Shown here piece by piece: positions 24,737 to 37,600 of a DNA stretch of 64,000 bases. Position 1 is the first letter of the stretch. Each line of letters opens with the position of its first letter. The stretch is from Fistularia commersonii (lineage: Eukaryota; Chordata; Actinopteri; Syngnathiformes; Fistulariidae), in NCBI GenBank assembly GCA_037954325.1, contig JBBMNZ010000021.1, forward strand, positions 15,253,616-15,317,615. Direction: 5' to 3'. The notes below the pieces were generated by a model. It had not been told where the DNA came from and made no database searches. It was given only the letters and a program-made list of their open reading frames with translations. A program made the position numbers and the translations under genes.

Positions 24737-27700
24737 GGCGAATAACCTTTGCCTCCCAATCAGAATGAATGGTGCACGAGTGCGTTTGACTTTCCGCAGA
24801 AACTCCGGCGTGCTTTTCAAATGCGACCTTTGGTTCCCGGATCGCTGGAGAAGTGAATGGCAGCAGTCGGAGAGGAACAGCTGTGATGCATTACCGCCGA
24901 GGAGCCGGCCTCCGAGGTGTTTTGTTCTCCGTTCCTCAAGAGCCTTTGTCGTCGATGTGCGGAATCAGAGAAAAGGGGAAGCATTCTTTTCAAATGAGGA
25001 CACGCGGGAGATACAAAGAACCCGCTCGGCTTATTTTAGAGGTACTTAAGGCGCCTCGGCGAAACCCCGGCGTATTGTCATGCGCCGCCGCCGCCGCGTT
25101 CAATAGCCGCGAGCCGCACTTGGAAAAACAGACGGAAAATTGAAAGCATTTGTTTCATGGACGTCCAAGGTCCTCGGATCGGCATCGACCCGGCGAACGG
25201 TCCCCGCGTCGGCCAGTGTGAGGTCTTTGAAGAGCGCGGCGCCGGTGTTTACCTCGGGCCGCGCTCTGGCCGGCCACAGAAAAGAGGAAGGGGCTAAAAA
25301 CAGACTCCTTTGTGGGTGAGGGAGATTGAGCCAGCAGGATACTGTGAACCGGCCGCATGAATAGAACGCCTGCTGCGGTCGGTGGATAAGACCTGTCCTG
25401 ATCCAAAATGCATGTCAAGTCCTGAGGTTGAACTGTCACCTCAGGCGAGGGTCTTTGTTTTCATTACAAAGGGCATTTAGTACAAGTCAACTGTAAGGAA
25501 CGCCGACAGCACGATGGTGTTAAGTATGAAAACGACCGCAAAGAAATGCACCGATAACGGACGCCGATTTAACCAACGGCCAATTTGAGCGCGATGAGTT
25601 CCCAACTGGAGACTCAGATGACGACTGCAGAGATACATTTGTATATGGAGTTTCTTTTCCCGCCGGAGAAGCATACCGGTCTCTTTGGGACCAGGAGGTT
25701 CAAAGAACTCCACGGACTGTCCCACCCTGAATTTGACCCCAAGAACTACGTTCCCACGGGTACTCGACGCTCAGGCAAACCAGCGATGTGGACATCTTGG
25801 AGGTGGAAGCTGGACTGTCAGATGGTTGAGGTGTTTTTACCTTCTCCCTGAACTGCTTCGCTCTGTGAAGACCCCCGTTGGCCATTAGCTAACGCCAAAA
25901 TGTTGACGTTCCTCTGCAAGCCTTGGAAAGCTCTGTGAGGGGTTGCAGGCCAAAACACCTCTTGGTGGCTCCTCATCTTTACGTTCTGTCCATTATATCG
26001 CAAGAGAACATCTGAAGAGTGGCTGCAGGTGCTCCGCAGTCCAGAAGACGGATACGCTAACGGCGTGGCTTATGAGTTCCACCAATCACAGAGCACTTAT
26101 GACTTCCTATGGAAAAGAGCTAAAGATGGTTGAGATGGTGCGAGGAGCCGCGGCCCGTGTTGTCCATTCTTATCCTCGATGTTGTTCTCTGCTGTCTATT
26201 TATTTGTGGACGTCTTCAAATAGTCTATTTAGATTTATAGTCATATTTATTGATACAATAACTGTAAGGTTGACGTGACAACAGTTTATCTCAAGCTCTT
26301 GAGGAGCTTCCAGGAATGACAAAACGTCACATCAGCATTTGTCTTTTCTGCATCGCGCAGACCGAGCGCTTTTCTTACCTAGATTTTGTAAATTCCCAAA
26401 TCCAAACGAATCAAACGTATCTCCGACACCGGACGATTCCTCGAAACACGTCCGGAATCCACCCGCCCGTGGACGACGTGTAATTTTAAACGACGGCGGC
26501 CTGGATACGGCGCTTTTCCTTCTTTGTTCTCCTTTTCATGTCAATTTAAATGAGATCAGACGCCGACCCCGGCCGGCTACGGAGACAGCAGCTTAAATCA
26601 AGTGCATCCTGGCCAGACATGAGACAAGTTGCACATACCCAGAGAGGACAGACTTAATCTTCTCCAGATACAGTTCAAAAAGGCTTTTGATTAGTCTTGC
26701 TCAAACAGGCCTCTCTTGATCCCCGCTATTCTCCGGCGGATGGATTCAGATCTTGGTCAGCTTGATCTTTTTTGCTGCAGGTTTCGCTTCAATTTAACCG
26801 CAGTCACGTTCTTTCTTTCGGACTTACAGAAGATGCGGCATTCCAAAGCGGGTCAGACGGGCTTATCGGACCGAGACGAATACCCGGCCCGTCACTCCGG
26901 ATCCGCAAAGCCTTTCTTCTGGGAACACCCTGGTCGTGTAGTCCGACAAAAAATAATAAGAACAGTTATTAAACTTGGAATCGGACTCTAATATCCGCGC
27001 GCTAATATCGTACGAGCTCAATACAGTAACACCTCCAGTACTGATGGAGACCTTCTGTCGGCACACGCCGTCACCGTCTGCTGTTCAGCGCAAAAACCTG
27101 TACATATATGTTTACACTGCATGAATGAAAATATTCTCATTAAATACTTTGAATGTGCTGACAACAAAATCACACCAAAATCGAATGTATGAACCCACGG
27201 AGGATGTAAATAAAATGGATGTAAAATGATGAAATGTCCTTAAAACAAGTCAAAATGAATCAGTGTTGTTTCCTAAGTGGTCATTTGGATTTAATTGATT
27301 ATAATGAATTATAATTAATTGTAATCAATTAAAATGAATTATAATCATAATTAATACATTATGATTAATTATAATTATAATGAATACATTATGATGAATT
27401 ATAATTAATTATTTAGAATATTTAATTAAAATGTATTTTATTTTAAATTTGAAGATCATGGCGATCTTGTAACATGTAAATAAATGTTTCGGTGGCTCTT
27501 CATAAGCGGCTGCACGCGCCAGTCAAAGGTTGACGCCATTTTTGGTTTGTTGCTGGTGGATCATTTTAAATCAGCTTCTTTTTTTTATTTTTTTTAAATT
27601 TATGTTTTAGTTCATAAATCCAAGAAGGACTCAAATAGACATTGAATATTTTGCTTAAAAGTTACTTTTACCCCGTCTTTGTTTGTTTATTTTCAAATGT

Positions 27701-27899
27701 ATTTTTGCATGCAGAAATATAATTTAGGTTTTTCTGCGGTTGTTCATTGAACTGAAAAAAATGCAACACATATTTTGATTATTCATAACATCAGGCAAAA
27801 AAAAGAACCATTGAATGCCGCGTTAATTCATTTAAAATGTCAAAATTCCCAGGGTTTTCTTTGCTCTTTGAGTGCTAAAGGGCGCCGACCCCTGCACTT

Positions 27900-28700
27900 T
27901 ACTCACTTTATATACTGTATACACGGTGCACACATTGCTGAACAAAATGATATACATACAGTAATAATTGTATCTATAGACTGCACATACTGTATATATG
28001 CACTGTACACACTCTGATACACAACCCTGCTATAGAAAATATACACACTGTACTAATACAGATACACAGAGCTGCTGTAGATTGTATACATCAGCATACA
28101 TATTGTATATAAACACTAAACGTACTTTATAAACATATTATATATGTATATTGTAAATACTTTGATACACGTCGCTGTCACTTTAAAAATCAAACCTAGC
28201 GGTGTTTACTTCAGCATAGTTCGTCATTCATTGTTCTCTGAGACAAATTATTTCTAATTATTTGCATGTTTGCACCGTGGTAACGCCATGTCAATGCTCT
28301 GTGTGTGTGTGCACGTATGCAGTACGGACAATAAAGTTGACTTGGACGTTAACTGTAGTAAAAGATAGACATATTGTACATGTACACTAAACATATTGCA
28401 TGTATAGACTGTACACACTACATACATGCACTGTACATACTGTATGTATACACTGTACACACTACATACATGCACTGTACACACTATATATATGCAAATT
28501 GTGATAGACATCCAAGCTATAGAATATATACATACTGTTTATATACACAGTGATATACATCCTGGTTGTAGATAATATAAGTCATGTATACAGTACATAC
28601 AGAGCTGCATTAATCTCTGCCTATTTATTAGTCATATAATGGTATATAGTATCTGGTACACTGTATTTCGCATATAGTATTTAGTGTATAGTATATTATA
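27900..28700. repeat. Degenerate TACTGTATA/CACTGTACA-rich low-complexity block
   Basis: Irregular repeats of 'tatacactgtacacactaca' and related words over about 800 bp, with AT-rich runs. No gene seen. Confidence 0.7.
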
Positions 28701-28739
28701 TACTATATTATATACTAACCCTAACCCCCAGATGACCAA

Positions 28740-28990
28740 ACTAATAATGTCACAACATTTCATTACATCACATTATACATTGCACTTTCAACTTGCAAAA
28801 TACTTCTTGTTTGGTTATATTATTGTCTATTTGTATATTTTGTATATATTGTCTATTTGTACAGTTTTACATCTGTATTGTCTTCCCAGGACTACAGATG
28901 GAAGTTAGCTACGAGCTAACACGAGCTGGTACAAACACCAGCTTAATGTAATTGTACACTATCCTAATAAACCAATGAATGAAATTAAAT
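28740..28990 (+). mobile_element. LINE 3'-end fragment (CR1/L2-like tail)
   Basis: A T-rich body is followed by 'ggactacagatggaagttag' and a terminal 'taataaaccaatgaatgaaa'. This resembles the 3' ends of fish LINEs. Family assignment is by pattern only. Confidence 0.5.
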
Positions 28991-29212
28991 GAAATATAGT
29001 ATATAGTATATAGTATATAGTATTTAGAGATGCCCTGTTGTCGAGTGGTTGTCCACCTTCACAGATGGAACTGTAACCTCCTGCTATGTGCCAATAAACT
29101 TAGCCAATAAAGCTGATTCTTAAAACGTATAACATAAATGACAAAAACAAGTAAAAAACATATATATATATCCCAAATTGAGGATTACCTGTGTTATTTT
29201 TCCCCCCTCCAG

Positions 29213-29410
29213 AACCCAGAATCTCTGGATTCGTCCATCCAGAGCGCCCTCTCGGCCCTCTTCCCGCCGTTCGAGGTCACGGCGCCCATCGTCCTCTGTC
29301 AGCTCTTTCGCACCATCGAGGAGCGTTACCATGGCGATGCTCTGCGGTGCCTCCTGGACTTCCTCATTCCCTCCAAACACCTGCTGGAAAGTGTCCAACA
29401 GGCGGCATGT
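29213..29410 (+). CDS. RhoGEF coding exon 1 of those found (conserved N-terminal motif)
   Basis: Acceptor after a pyrimidine tract (..ccctccag), donor GTGAGT, 66 codons, ends in phase 0. It begins NPESLDSSIQSALSALFPPF, the signature N-terminus of PLEKHG4B/KIAA1755-type proteins. In human relatives this motif lies a few residues after the start Met, so only a very short upstream coding exon is missing. Because that exon is unknown, the starting phase is an assumption. Confidence 0.88.
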
Positions 29411-32400
29411 GTGAGTATTAATACTTTATATTGAAAAACTCTGAAATGATACAAGTACGAATAAGATACAATGCATTCCACAAAGAGACGCTCAAATGGG
29501 AAAAATAACAAAATAAATGTATGTGTACATATATAGGCTGCACAAAACACGAGATATTTACACACGGGTAACATCTACAAATACGCACTGGAAATTCTTT
29601 TTTACGAACAGTGCCTGTAACACGGCTGATGAAAGGGATTAATAATAAATAGCGCAAGAAAAAGTCCATCCGTTTTCTATCCATGCTTTGGATGACGACC
29701 TCTGGCCGATCGCTATCTTGGTCTTCCTCCTGCGTGCTAAAACCGTAAAAAGTCGTCTTCATCGCTGTCGGAATTCCGAACGGCCTGAGATTTCACGGTT
29801 ATTTCATCGCCCGATGTGAGCGGGCTAAATGTTTTAGCGGCGTGAAGCTCGTTAGCCCCCCAAAAAAATCCATCGATTAGCCGCACCCTTGTTTAAGCCT
29901 TAGCGTACAAAGCGTGCGAAAGAAGTAGCGGCTCATGACGGTATTTACTTTTCCTGAGAACCCGGTTTCCTCGGGGTTCTCAGAATTCGTCGCACCGTCC
30001 AAAAACACTTCGGAGGGTCAACGACGAGCCGGAATCGTCCAGACGCGTGAACGAGAGGGTGAATGTTTGTCTCTACATGCGTCCCTGTGATTGGCCGGTC
30101 CAGGGTGAAGCCCCGCCTCCTGCACGACGACAGCCAATCCGAGGGTTACGAATGAATGAATGAATGAATGAATGAATGAACGAATGAATGAGGGACCGCC
30201 TGGTCCGCAGTTTCTCAGGCTTTGACCGCTTTGAACCTTTCGCTCCTCTGCAAATAATCATCGTGCCGTAAAACCAGTAAACCTTTCAGTCGCCGTCTTT
30301 ACGAGCGTATTTTTATTGCTCGATTTGTTTTTTCGATTACCGACCGCAGCGGCGCGGTTTCCCACAGCGTACGTTCACGCCCGGCCGCTCTTCATGCGGT
30401 CACGCTTTGTATAAATGAAACCGTGACGACTGATGGGTCACAGCTTTGCGGCGGCGAATCGATGTTTGCGAGCACTTGGGAGGGGAAACACTCACGCCGC
30501 GCTCGCCTTTTTTCCAGGCCGGATACTCCGATGTGGTGTTCCGCTGCGAGGGGTGGCCTCTTTGTCTCCACGACAAAACCGTGGTCCAGTTGGCGCCCGT
30601 CAACCCTCTGCTGCTGCGTCCCGGCGACTTCTACCTGCAGGTGGAGCCGTTCGGCGACCAGGCGGCTCGCATCGTCCTCAAGAGCCTTCTAGAAGAGGGC
30701 CGTCGAGAGGTGGAGGAGACCCCGATCCCGGAGACTTCGTATCCCTGCATCTTCACCGAAGACTGGGTGCGGGAGGTCAACGAAGGACGGCACGGGACGC
30801 CGTTGTCGCGCTGCCTGCTTTGCACAGAGCAAGGAGTGATCAAGTTGCCATGGGCAGACATCGCCATCCCGGAGTTTTTGGAAAAGCCCAAACTCACGTC
30901 CATGTATCAGGAAGCTCCTCCTGAGGCGAAGCGGCAAACCGCGGTTCCCTCCCATTTTAACTCCTCAACTCTCCCTCTGGAGACGATGATCCTTCCCTCC
31001 AATATGAGAACGTCGGCGTCTTTGAGGCCCGTGGACTGCTCATCCAAACCCTCCAAAATGGAAAAACGAATGCCCAGGTTGTTCTCCAAACCTGTGGGCT
31101 GGGTTTCCCCGAACACCTGGGACAGCCGAATCAACCCGGAGACCGAAGGTGACTATGTAGACCTGGTGGATGTTGCTAAAGGGAAGGAGTGCGCCGAGGA
31201 ACGCGGCGGTCGCCTTAGTCCGCCCACGTCTGTTTTGTTTAGACCGGTCCGACCACCTCCACCTGTACCTCTGGGGAGTAGCGTTTTCTGCGAACGCACT
31301 CTCCAGTACGAAGAGGAGCCCGGTACGCCCTGCGGCCAGAAGAAGGTAGAGGGCGAGCCAACCGAACAGGACAAGTGCAGGTACAGGGACTCGTATCTGG
31401 CGGCGCTGAGAAACCCGGTCAGTTTCGAGAAGGGGAGCGTCGACCTCCTGGCGGCGTTGGAAGAGGCCGGTCTGTGCGAGGACTTGGGGTTGAGACCCAA
31501 GGGTCCATTTGACGGTCAAAGCCACAAAGACGGACCCGTTTGCAACTTCTGCACCGAACCCAGGACGGGTCAAGAGCCCAGAGAGTACAGACGCTGCAGC
31601 CGCGAGCCCACGTCGGACACCTTCGCGTCCGATCTCAAACGCGCCCCTGCGAATTACGATTCGGAGAGCGTGATGAAGGAACCGCCCATCGTGCTGAAAG
31701 CAGCTCCGGGATTAAACCACAGTCACAAAGTCCAGACCAAACTCATTTCCCAGCAGTTAGGACACAATCTACGTGGTGTGCTTTCGGGGACCAGCGGCGA
31801 GAAGGAGGTGAAAGCGCAGCAGAGCGCGGACATTGCGAAACCGTCCGGAAAGCACAAAATAAAAGCGAGGTCTCTGTCCGCGGTGTCGGAGACTCCAAAA
31901 GGGAGTCCGTTTTTTTGCAAACCCAGTAGCAGAAGCCACAGCGATATTTGCCCCGAGACAATTAGCAGCATGATGCAGAGTAAGGGAGACCAACCGTCGG
32001 CTCGGATCACTCCAAAGCCAGAGAGATGGAAACCCCCGAAAAAAGGTGAGCGGTCATCGACCCCGACTTGTAAAGCCGCCAAAACGCAACCGGGAAGTTT
32101 GTACATCACGATTATGACACACAGCACACTGTCATTTATCATCATGGGTTACACAATAGTCAAAAGGCCAGCAGTGTTCGCACAGCACAACGACTGGAAC
32201 GCCGCCGTGACCTTTTGTGCTTCGGAGAATGTGCTCCGCCGGGGAGGGGGCTCGCCGTTCACAAAGGCTCTTTAGAATAAAAGTTCAAAAGTCGGAGCTT
32301 AAGTACGATACTCCTCGAGGGATTCGCCCGCCGCCGTCTGTGATCTGCAGCGCTATCGCCGCCGTCACGTCACTCCTATTACCGACGGGGCGAGGGAGAG

Positions 32401-34377
32401 GAAATAACGTGCTGCGCCTCATCGCAAAGGGAGGTCCCGATCCCAGCGGGCACAAAGGGAAGAATAAAGCATTCTTTGAACGCGTGCGATACGAAGAAGG
32501 GGGTTTTGTATCCGTAGCAGACAAAATAAAGCGGCAGCTGTTTTTTTTTTTTTTTTTTAGTCAGCTTAAATGCGCAGAAAATGACTTTAAAACCGTTTGG
32601 ACGGGAAGGACACCTGTGGACATACGGCTGTCCCGAAGTCCGCTCGATCAAGTATGACTTGTATGCTCGGCCACCGCAGAGGGAACGAACATATATATCC
32701 TCATGGCCCCCCGACCCCATCCGGAGCCCGACCATGTTTTGCGCCCCCCGGCACCCACCGGTATGCGAACTCGTGCCCTACGGGGGCACGCCGAGGTCCG
32801 ACGGCAGACGTGCCTGTCATGGACTATTAAAGTGGCAAAGAGAGAGAGGGAGCACAGACAAGGCTTTGTTTGCTCTAAGGAGGGTCTAATTAGGATGTCT
32901 GAAATCAAAGCCAGACGTAGTAGCCGGGCCACGGCAGTGTTTTGTTACGGAGATCCTACCCAGCGCTCGGGAGCTTTACATAGCCGCACAGCTGGGTGGG
33001 GTAAATTCATGTTGACAGAAGGCCGACAGGAGTTATTGCAAAAGTGCTGGATAATTGCCGTTGGTATTTTTGGAAATGCGTCTCGGCCGGAGGTTTATAT
33101 GATACCTCTGTTCTGCCGCAGATAAATGTCCGACAAAGAACGGCCCGTCGAGAAAGGGAGTTCTTCCAAACAACGAGATCTCGGTTTGCTTGGCGAGGTC
33201 GTCTTTCTCCGGAGGGGGGAAACAAGCGTGTTTTCATGTATTAACAGATTCCCAGTCGTGCGAGAGCGAGATTCCCTCCGCCGCCGACCGGCCGGACGCC
33301 AGATTCCAGAGCACAAAGACGTCTTCTCCTCTTTCTCCGGCCCACGCCGATGCTCCTCGGCCCCCGCGGGCCCAGGAATCCGGCATCGAGAACATCGGCG
33401 GTCTGCTCGAACTGGGCGTCATTTGTCTACCAGGTACTTTGCGTCCGCCCTCCGGCCATCTGCGTCGCGCTTTCGGAAACGAGCCACGGTGACTTGGACC
33501 TTCTCCCCGCTCCTCCAGGCAGCAGGGACAAAACAGGCCGGGCTCTGGTGGAGGTTCACTGCGACCGGAAGGAATGGGCTTCTCCTCTGGTGTCGGCCGA
33601 GAACCTCTGCGAGCTGCTGCTCTACCTCCACTCCATACCCAGGTATCTGCACACACCTTTTACAGGCCCATCCCCATCGTCACATCTTGGTCTACACACC
33701 AAAAACGCTCCAAAAATAATAAATGATCCTTTATTAACTGGGGGGGGGATTCGTTTTCTTCAATGAACCCATCGTGGACGAACCATGAGCGGTATTTAAC
33801 CCGATAACTTTCAAGCAAACATGGATTTTTTCGAACTCTACTTAGTGGACTTTTTTGGATCCGGCACTCGTCCCCAACCGGGTAGCGGGTGTGTTTTTCA
33901 TTTTTGAATATTGCTAGCGATGCCCGTGTCCACCAGAGGCCGGTAGACTACAGTGTCCCGGCTCTCGGAGGAGACTTTGAAACAAGCTCCCGAAACATAG
34001 CGAGCCCGATGGCTCCAAACTATTTTTTTCCATCTAATTCCTTCTTCTCTGAGCTCGTCGCGCAGGTGCGACGCCTCCCGTTCCCAGAGATCCAACCTCT
34101 TCACCGGCTTTTGTCTTTATCCGCCATCAATCGAGCGTTTGAAGTTCCAAAAAAGCCCCGTCGCGGCAGATAGCTCGGCCTTCTTTTGTCGGCGATGAAG
34201 AGCCACGACGCGGCGGCCCTCTCGCGCCAGGCTCGCTGCCAAGTGTCTGGTATGCGGCGCCTCGCTAGAATTAGCAGGCATGTCCGATGCGGCGCTCGCA
34301 CAATGGTAACCCAAGAAGAGACCATTAAGAGGGAAGTGTGAAAGCTTCAAAGTGTGGAATGGGTCGTGTGAAGAGCG

Positions 34378-34413
<36 letters not shown>

Positions 34414-34604
34414 ACGTCGGCCAGAGGGAGGGAGGCGACGTAAGCTTTTATTACATTTGGACGACGGCGACTGAGCGAATGTAACAACGCCAATCGCTGT
34501 TGTGTCAGGAAAGACGTGCGCGAGCTGGGAATGACTTTGGTGGTCAACGCCAGGAAGAAGCCTCCACCGCAGAACCTCTACAGAGCTCTGCTGATGGCCC
34601 AGGT

Positions 34605-34638
<34 letters not shown>

Positions 34639-37600
34639 GTGACATCCCCACCAATAGAGGAAACCAGGATGGTACCAAAGTTGAGGATTTAAAAAAAGGG
34701 TTTCTAATTAATTCACTAGAGGGAGCTATATTTCCATTTTTGGAGGATTCAAGCCACGCGCTTCATCCTTTGGAGTTTTGACATTTGGTAATGATATCTT
34801 TTATGACAGCGGTTTGTCACAGAGCATTGTTGAAGCACGAATCATCTATTATTAAAAGCAGTCAGAGATGAATATCAAGAACCCATTTTGAATGTTTTGT
34901 TTTGGATGAGTGTTTAAGATTATATTTCCATATGTGATAATGAAGGTTTTAAACGAAGTAGGATGGGATTTAAATGTCATTCACAAACGGGAAGTCAATG
35001 TTTGTACCTTTATATATCAACACAAATTTTTTTTACACAAAATCATATACATGTTCTTGTAAATACACATGAATATAAGTTACATATTTTTAAATACTTT
35101 ATTTTTATTTATTTCTTTTGGCCTTTACCGTTCTTTTTATTTTATTTTATTTTTATTTTATTCTATTGTAAGTCACTTTGGATAAAAGCGTCTGCCAAAT
35201 GCAATGTAATGTAATGTAATTTTTATTATTCGTAATTTTTTTCTTTATTTTTATTTTGCGGGAGCCGCTTTCGACGAAAAGCGATTTCCCTCCTGGATAA
35301 AATATTCCGATTCTGCTGTTTTCAGGAGCAAGCCCTCCACGCCGTCCACAGCATCGTGGTGCTGACCGAAAAAGACGCCTGTTTACGCGCCGAAAAGCAT
35401 CCGGGCCTGCAGGTAACAAATTGAAGGCCTCCTTCCTCATCGCCGGACGGCGTCGGCGTTCCCCCTTAAATGCGCCCTTTGTGCTTTTTGACCAGATGGA
35501 CACGGTGACGTCCATGAAAGCTCTCTTCAAGACGGCGGAGGCTTCACAGCTGACGTCGGACTTTGGCGGGAGCTTCACTTACAGCCACGCCGACTGGCTG
35601 CAATTCCAGCAGGTACCGAATGGCTAAACACTCCCGTCCGGGAACGTTCGGTCTGAACTCGCTCGGCTTGAAAAATCGCTCACGGACGCACATCTGGTTT
35701 CTTTTATCGCCGGCTCTCGACCGGTTCTCTAAACAGAGAAGAATGAAGTGAAAGCCGCAGAGTCAAGAGTGAGTGATCATTTGGATCGTCCGCTGGAACG
35801 GGAATTACCGGCGGCCGCCGAGGCCGCTGAGGCCGCATCGATCGGAGCCGGTCCGTCATGTGCTCCGCCACATTTTCGACATTCCCTTCTTATCAAAACG
35901 TTGGCTATGAGATGATTGATGTGGCGCTAAACGGTTCAACCATTTTAATCGATCCATGAGCGTTTTCCCTCCGTCAGCTTTTGTTTTCGTCGTCCGGATA
36001 AGTCGCCCTGATATCGACTGTCTGCTTTAGAAAGTCGAGATTTCCAAATATTTGGATCTATGAATACCGACTCTGAATGAAACATTAACCCTGAGTAAAG
36101 TCGGGAAAAAACCTGCACACCAAAAATGCTCCAAAAAGAAAACACGTATTCTCGCGTGACGTTCCTTCGACGCTCACCGGAGATCATCTTTCTTTTTGGA
36201 CTATTTTTGACGTGGACTTTTTTGATCCAGCACCCATCGCTCGCTGGGTGTGTTTTTCTTTTTATAACTGTGAAACATTAACCCTGCCACCAGACACGGG
36301 GCCGTCACGTCCCACAGACGGGGTTTATTGATCCGCCAAGCGGACCGCCGTCGGGCGAGAGGCTACGTATCGAGATTCAGACATCATGTAGAGGCGTACG
36401 ATCATTTGGACGTCTCAGAGACGTACAACCGTAGACCTTTCACATGTCCAGGGTCTCTGGTGGCCCTGGGGAACCTGGGGATCCTGGTATCTCTTGGTAG
36501 TGTTGAGGTCCCATCTTACGTTGCACCGCAAAGCTCCCTTTGTCTTGCTTGTATCTCCGCGTCCGCCGCCGAGCAGATCACGCGGTCCATCAAGGGGTCA
36601 TTACAATGCCGTTTACGTCAAGTACTGATTAAATTTCAGAAACTGGTTTCTTTCATGACCGACCTGGAAGGGGCTGACAAGCTGCTGCAGAGGGCCATCA
36701 AGAAGGTCAATGAAAGCAAAATCCTGGATACCGTACAGGTGACGTTTCGAAACGATCTCGCTTGATGAAGATGCGTCCCGATCCCGGAACGGCCGTCGAG
36801 ATCTTTTGCGCTCTGGCGGCTGCAGGAAGTGCAGCTGTGTATCCGGGAGCAGAGGGCGTCCATGAAGGAGGTGCTGGAGGACTCCCGCCTGGTCACCCTG
36901 CAAAGAGAGGGAGGAGCTGCCCTGGCCAGGATGAGGAGAGAGGAGTTCAGGTTTCCACAGTCCGAAGACTTCAGGTTTACGTCCCGTTCCTTTCGTTTGC
37001 GTTTTCCACCAACAAATGATTGGTGGTTCGTATGCAGAAAACCATAAACGTGATTTTTACGGGTTTGTGTGTCCTCGCAGAGCTGCTTTGGAGTCAGTAA
37101 CAAGTCTGTACAACCAGGTGGAGGAGAAGCTGCACACCCTGGTCATGAAATCCAATGAGTCCCTTCAGCAGCTGGAATTCCTGTTCAAGGTTAAAGAGAC
37201 AGAATCGAAACTCGGCGAGGTAATGGCAACCCTTCGACGGATCCGATCTCATCGCGGTATGCGCTCCTTTCATGCAGAAATACGTGCAGAACATCACAAC
37301 ATGTAGCACAACATGTCCTCTGGGTCCAACAACTTGACATGCCAGAAAAAAACAAGACCCCATGTCAGGCTACATGTCTTGGTCCCAAGAGTAAGAGAGC
37401 AGAAAGTAGATGGAGATTGAGGAGATGGCTTCTACCGTTGGTCTTGTTGGCAAAGTTACCGATCAATACTGTTGGTTGAGTCTTGATCCATCGCACCTGT
37501 CGTCCAGTCAGTCGCCAGCTGCCGGTGGACGACCCGACAAAACATACCATTCCCTTTCTTCTCCAGTGAACCGTCTGCATGTTTTTGGAAAACCTTGTTG

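Larger units (their letters stand above)
14883..27900. other. Long gene-poor interval before the RhoGEF
   Basis: Contains (CA)n/(TG)n and (CT)n runs, LINE tails and short A/T runs, but no exon chain that I could connect. G+C-rich parts (15.5-16.3, 18.5-21.3, 23.4-26.6 kb) give many spurious frames. The missing first exon and promoter of the RhoGEF could lie here or up to 29.2 kb. Confidence 0.6.

Noticed and set aside
28715..28730. TAACCCTAACCCCC, telomere-like
   Set aside because: Only two units inside a degenerate low-complexity block; chance or a very minor remnant.
30433..30924. 163-codon frame overlapping RhoGEF exon 2
   Set aside because: A +1 shadow of the real frame; Arg/Ala-rich and unlike any family.
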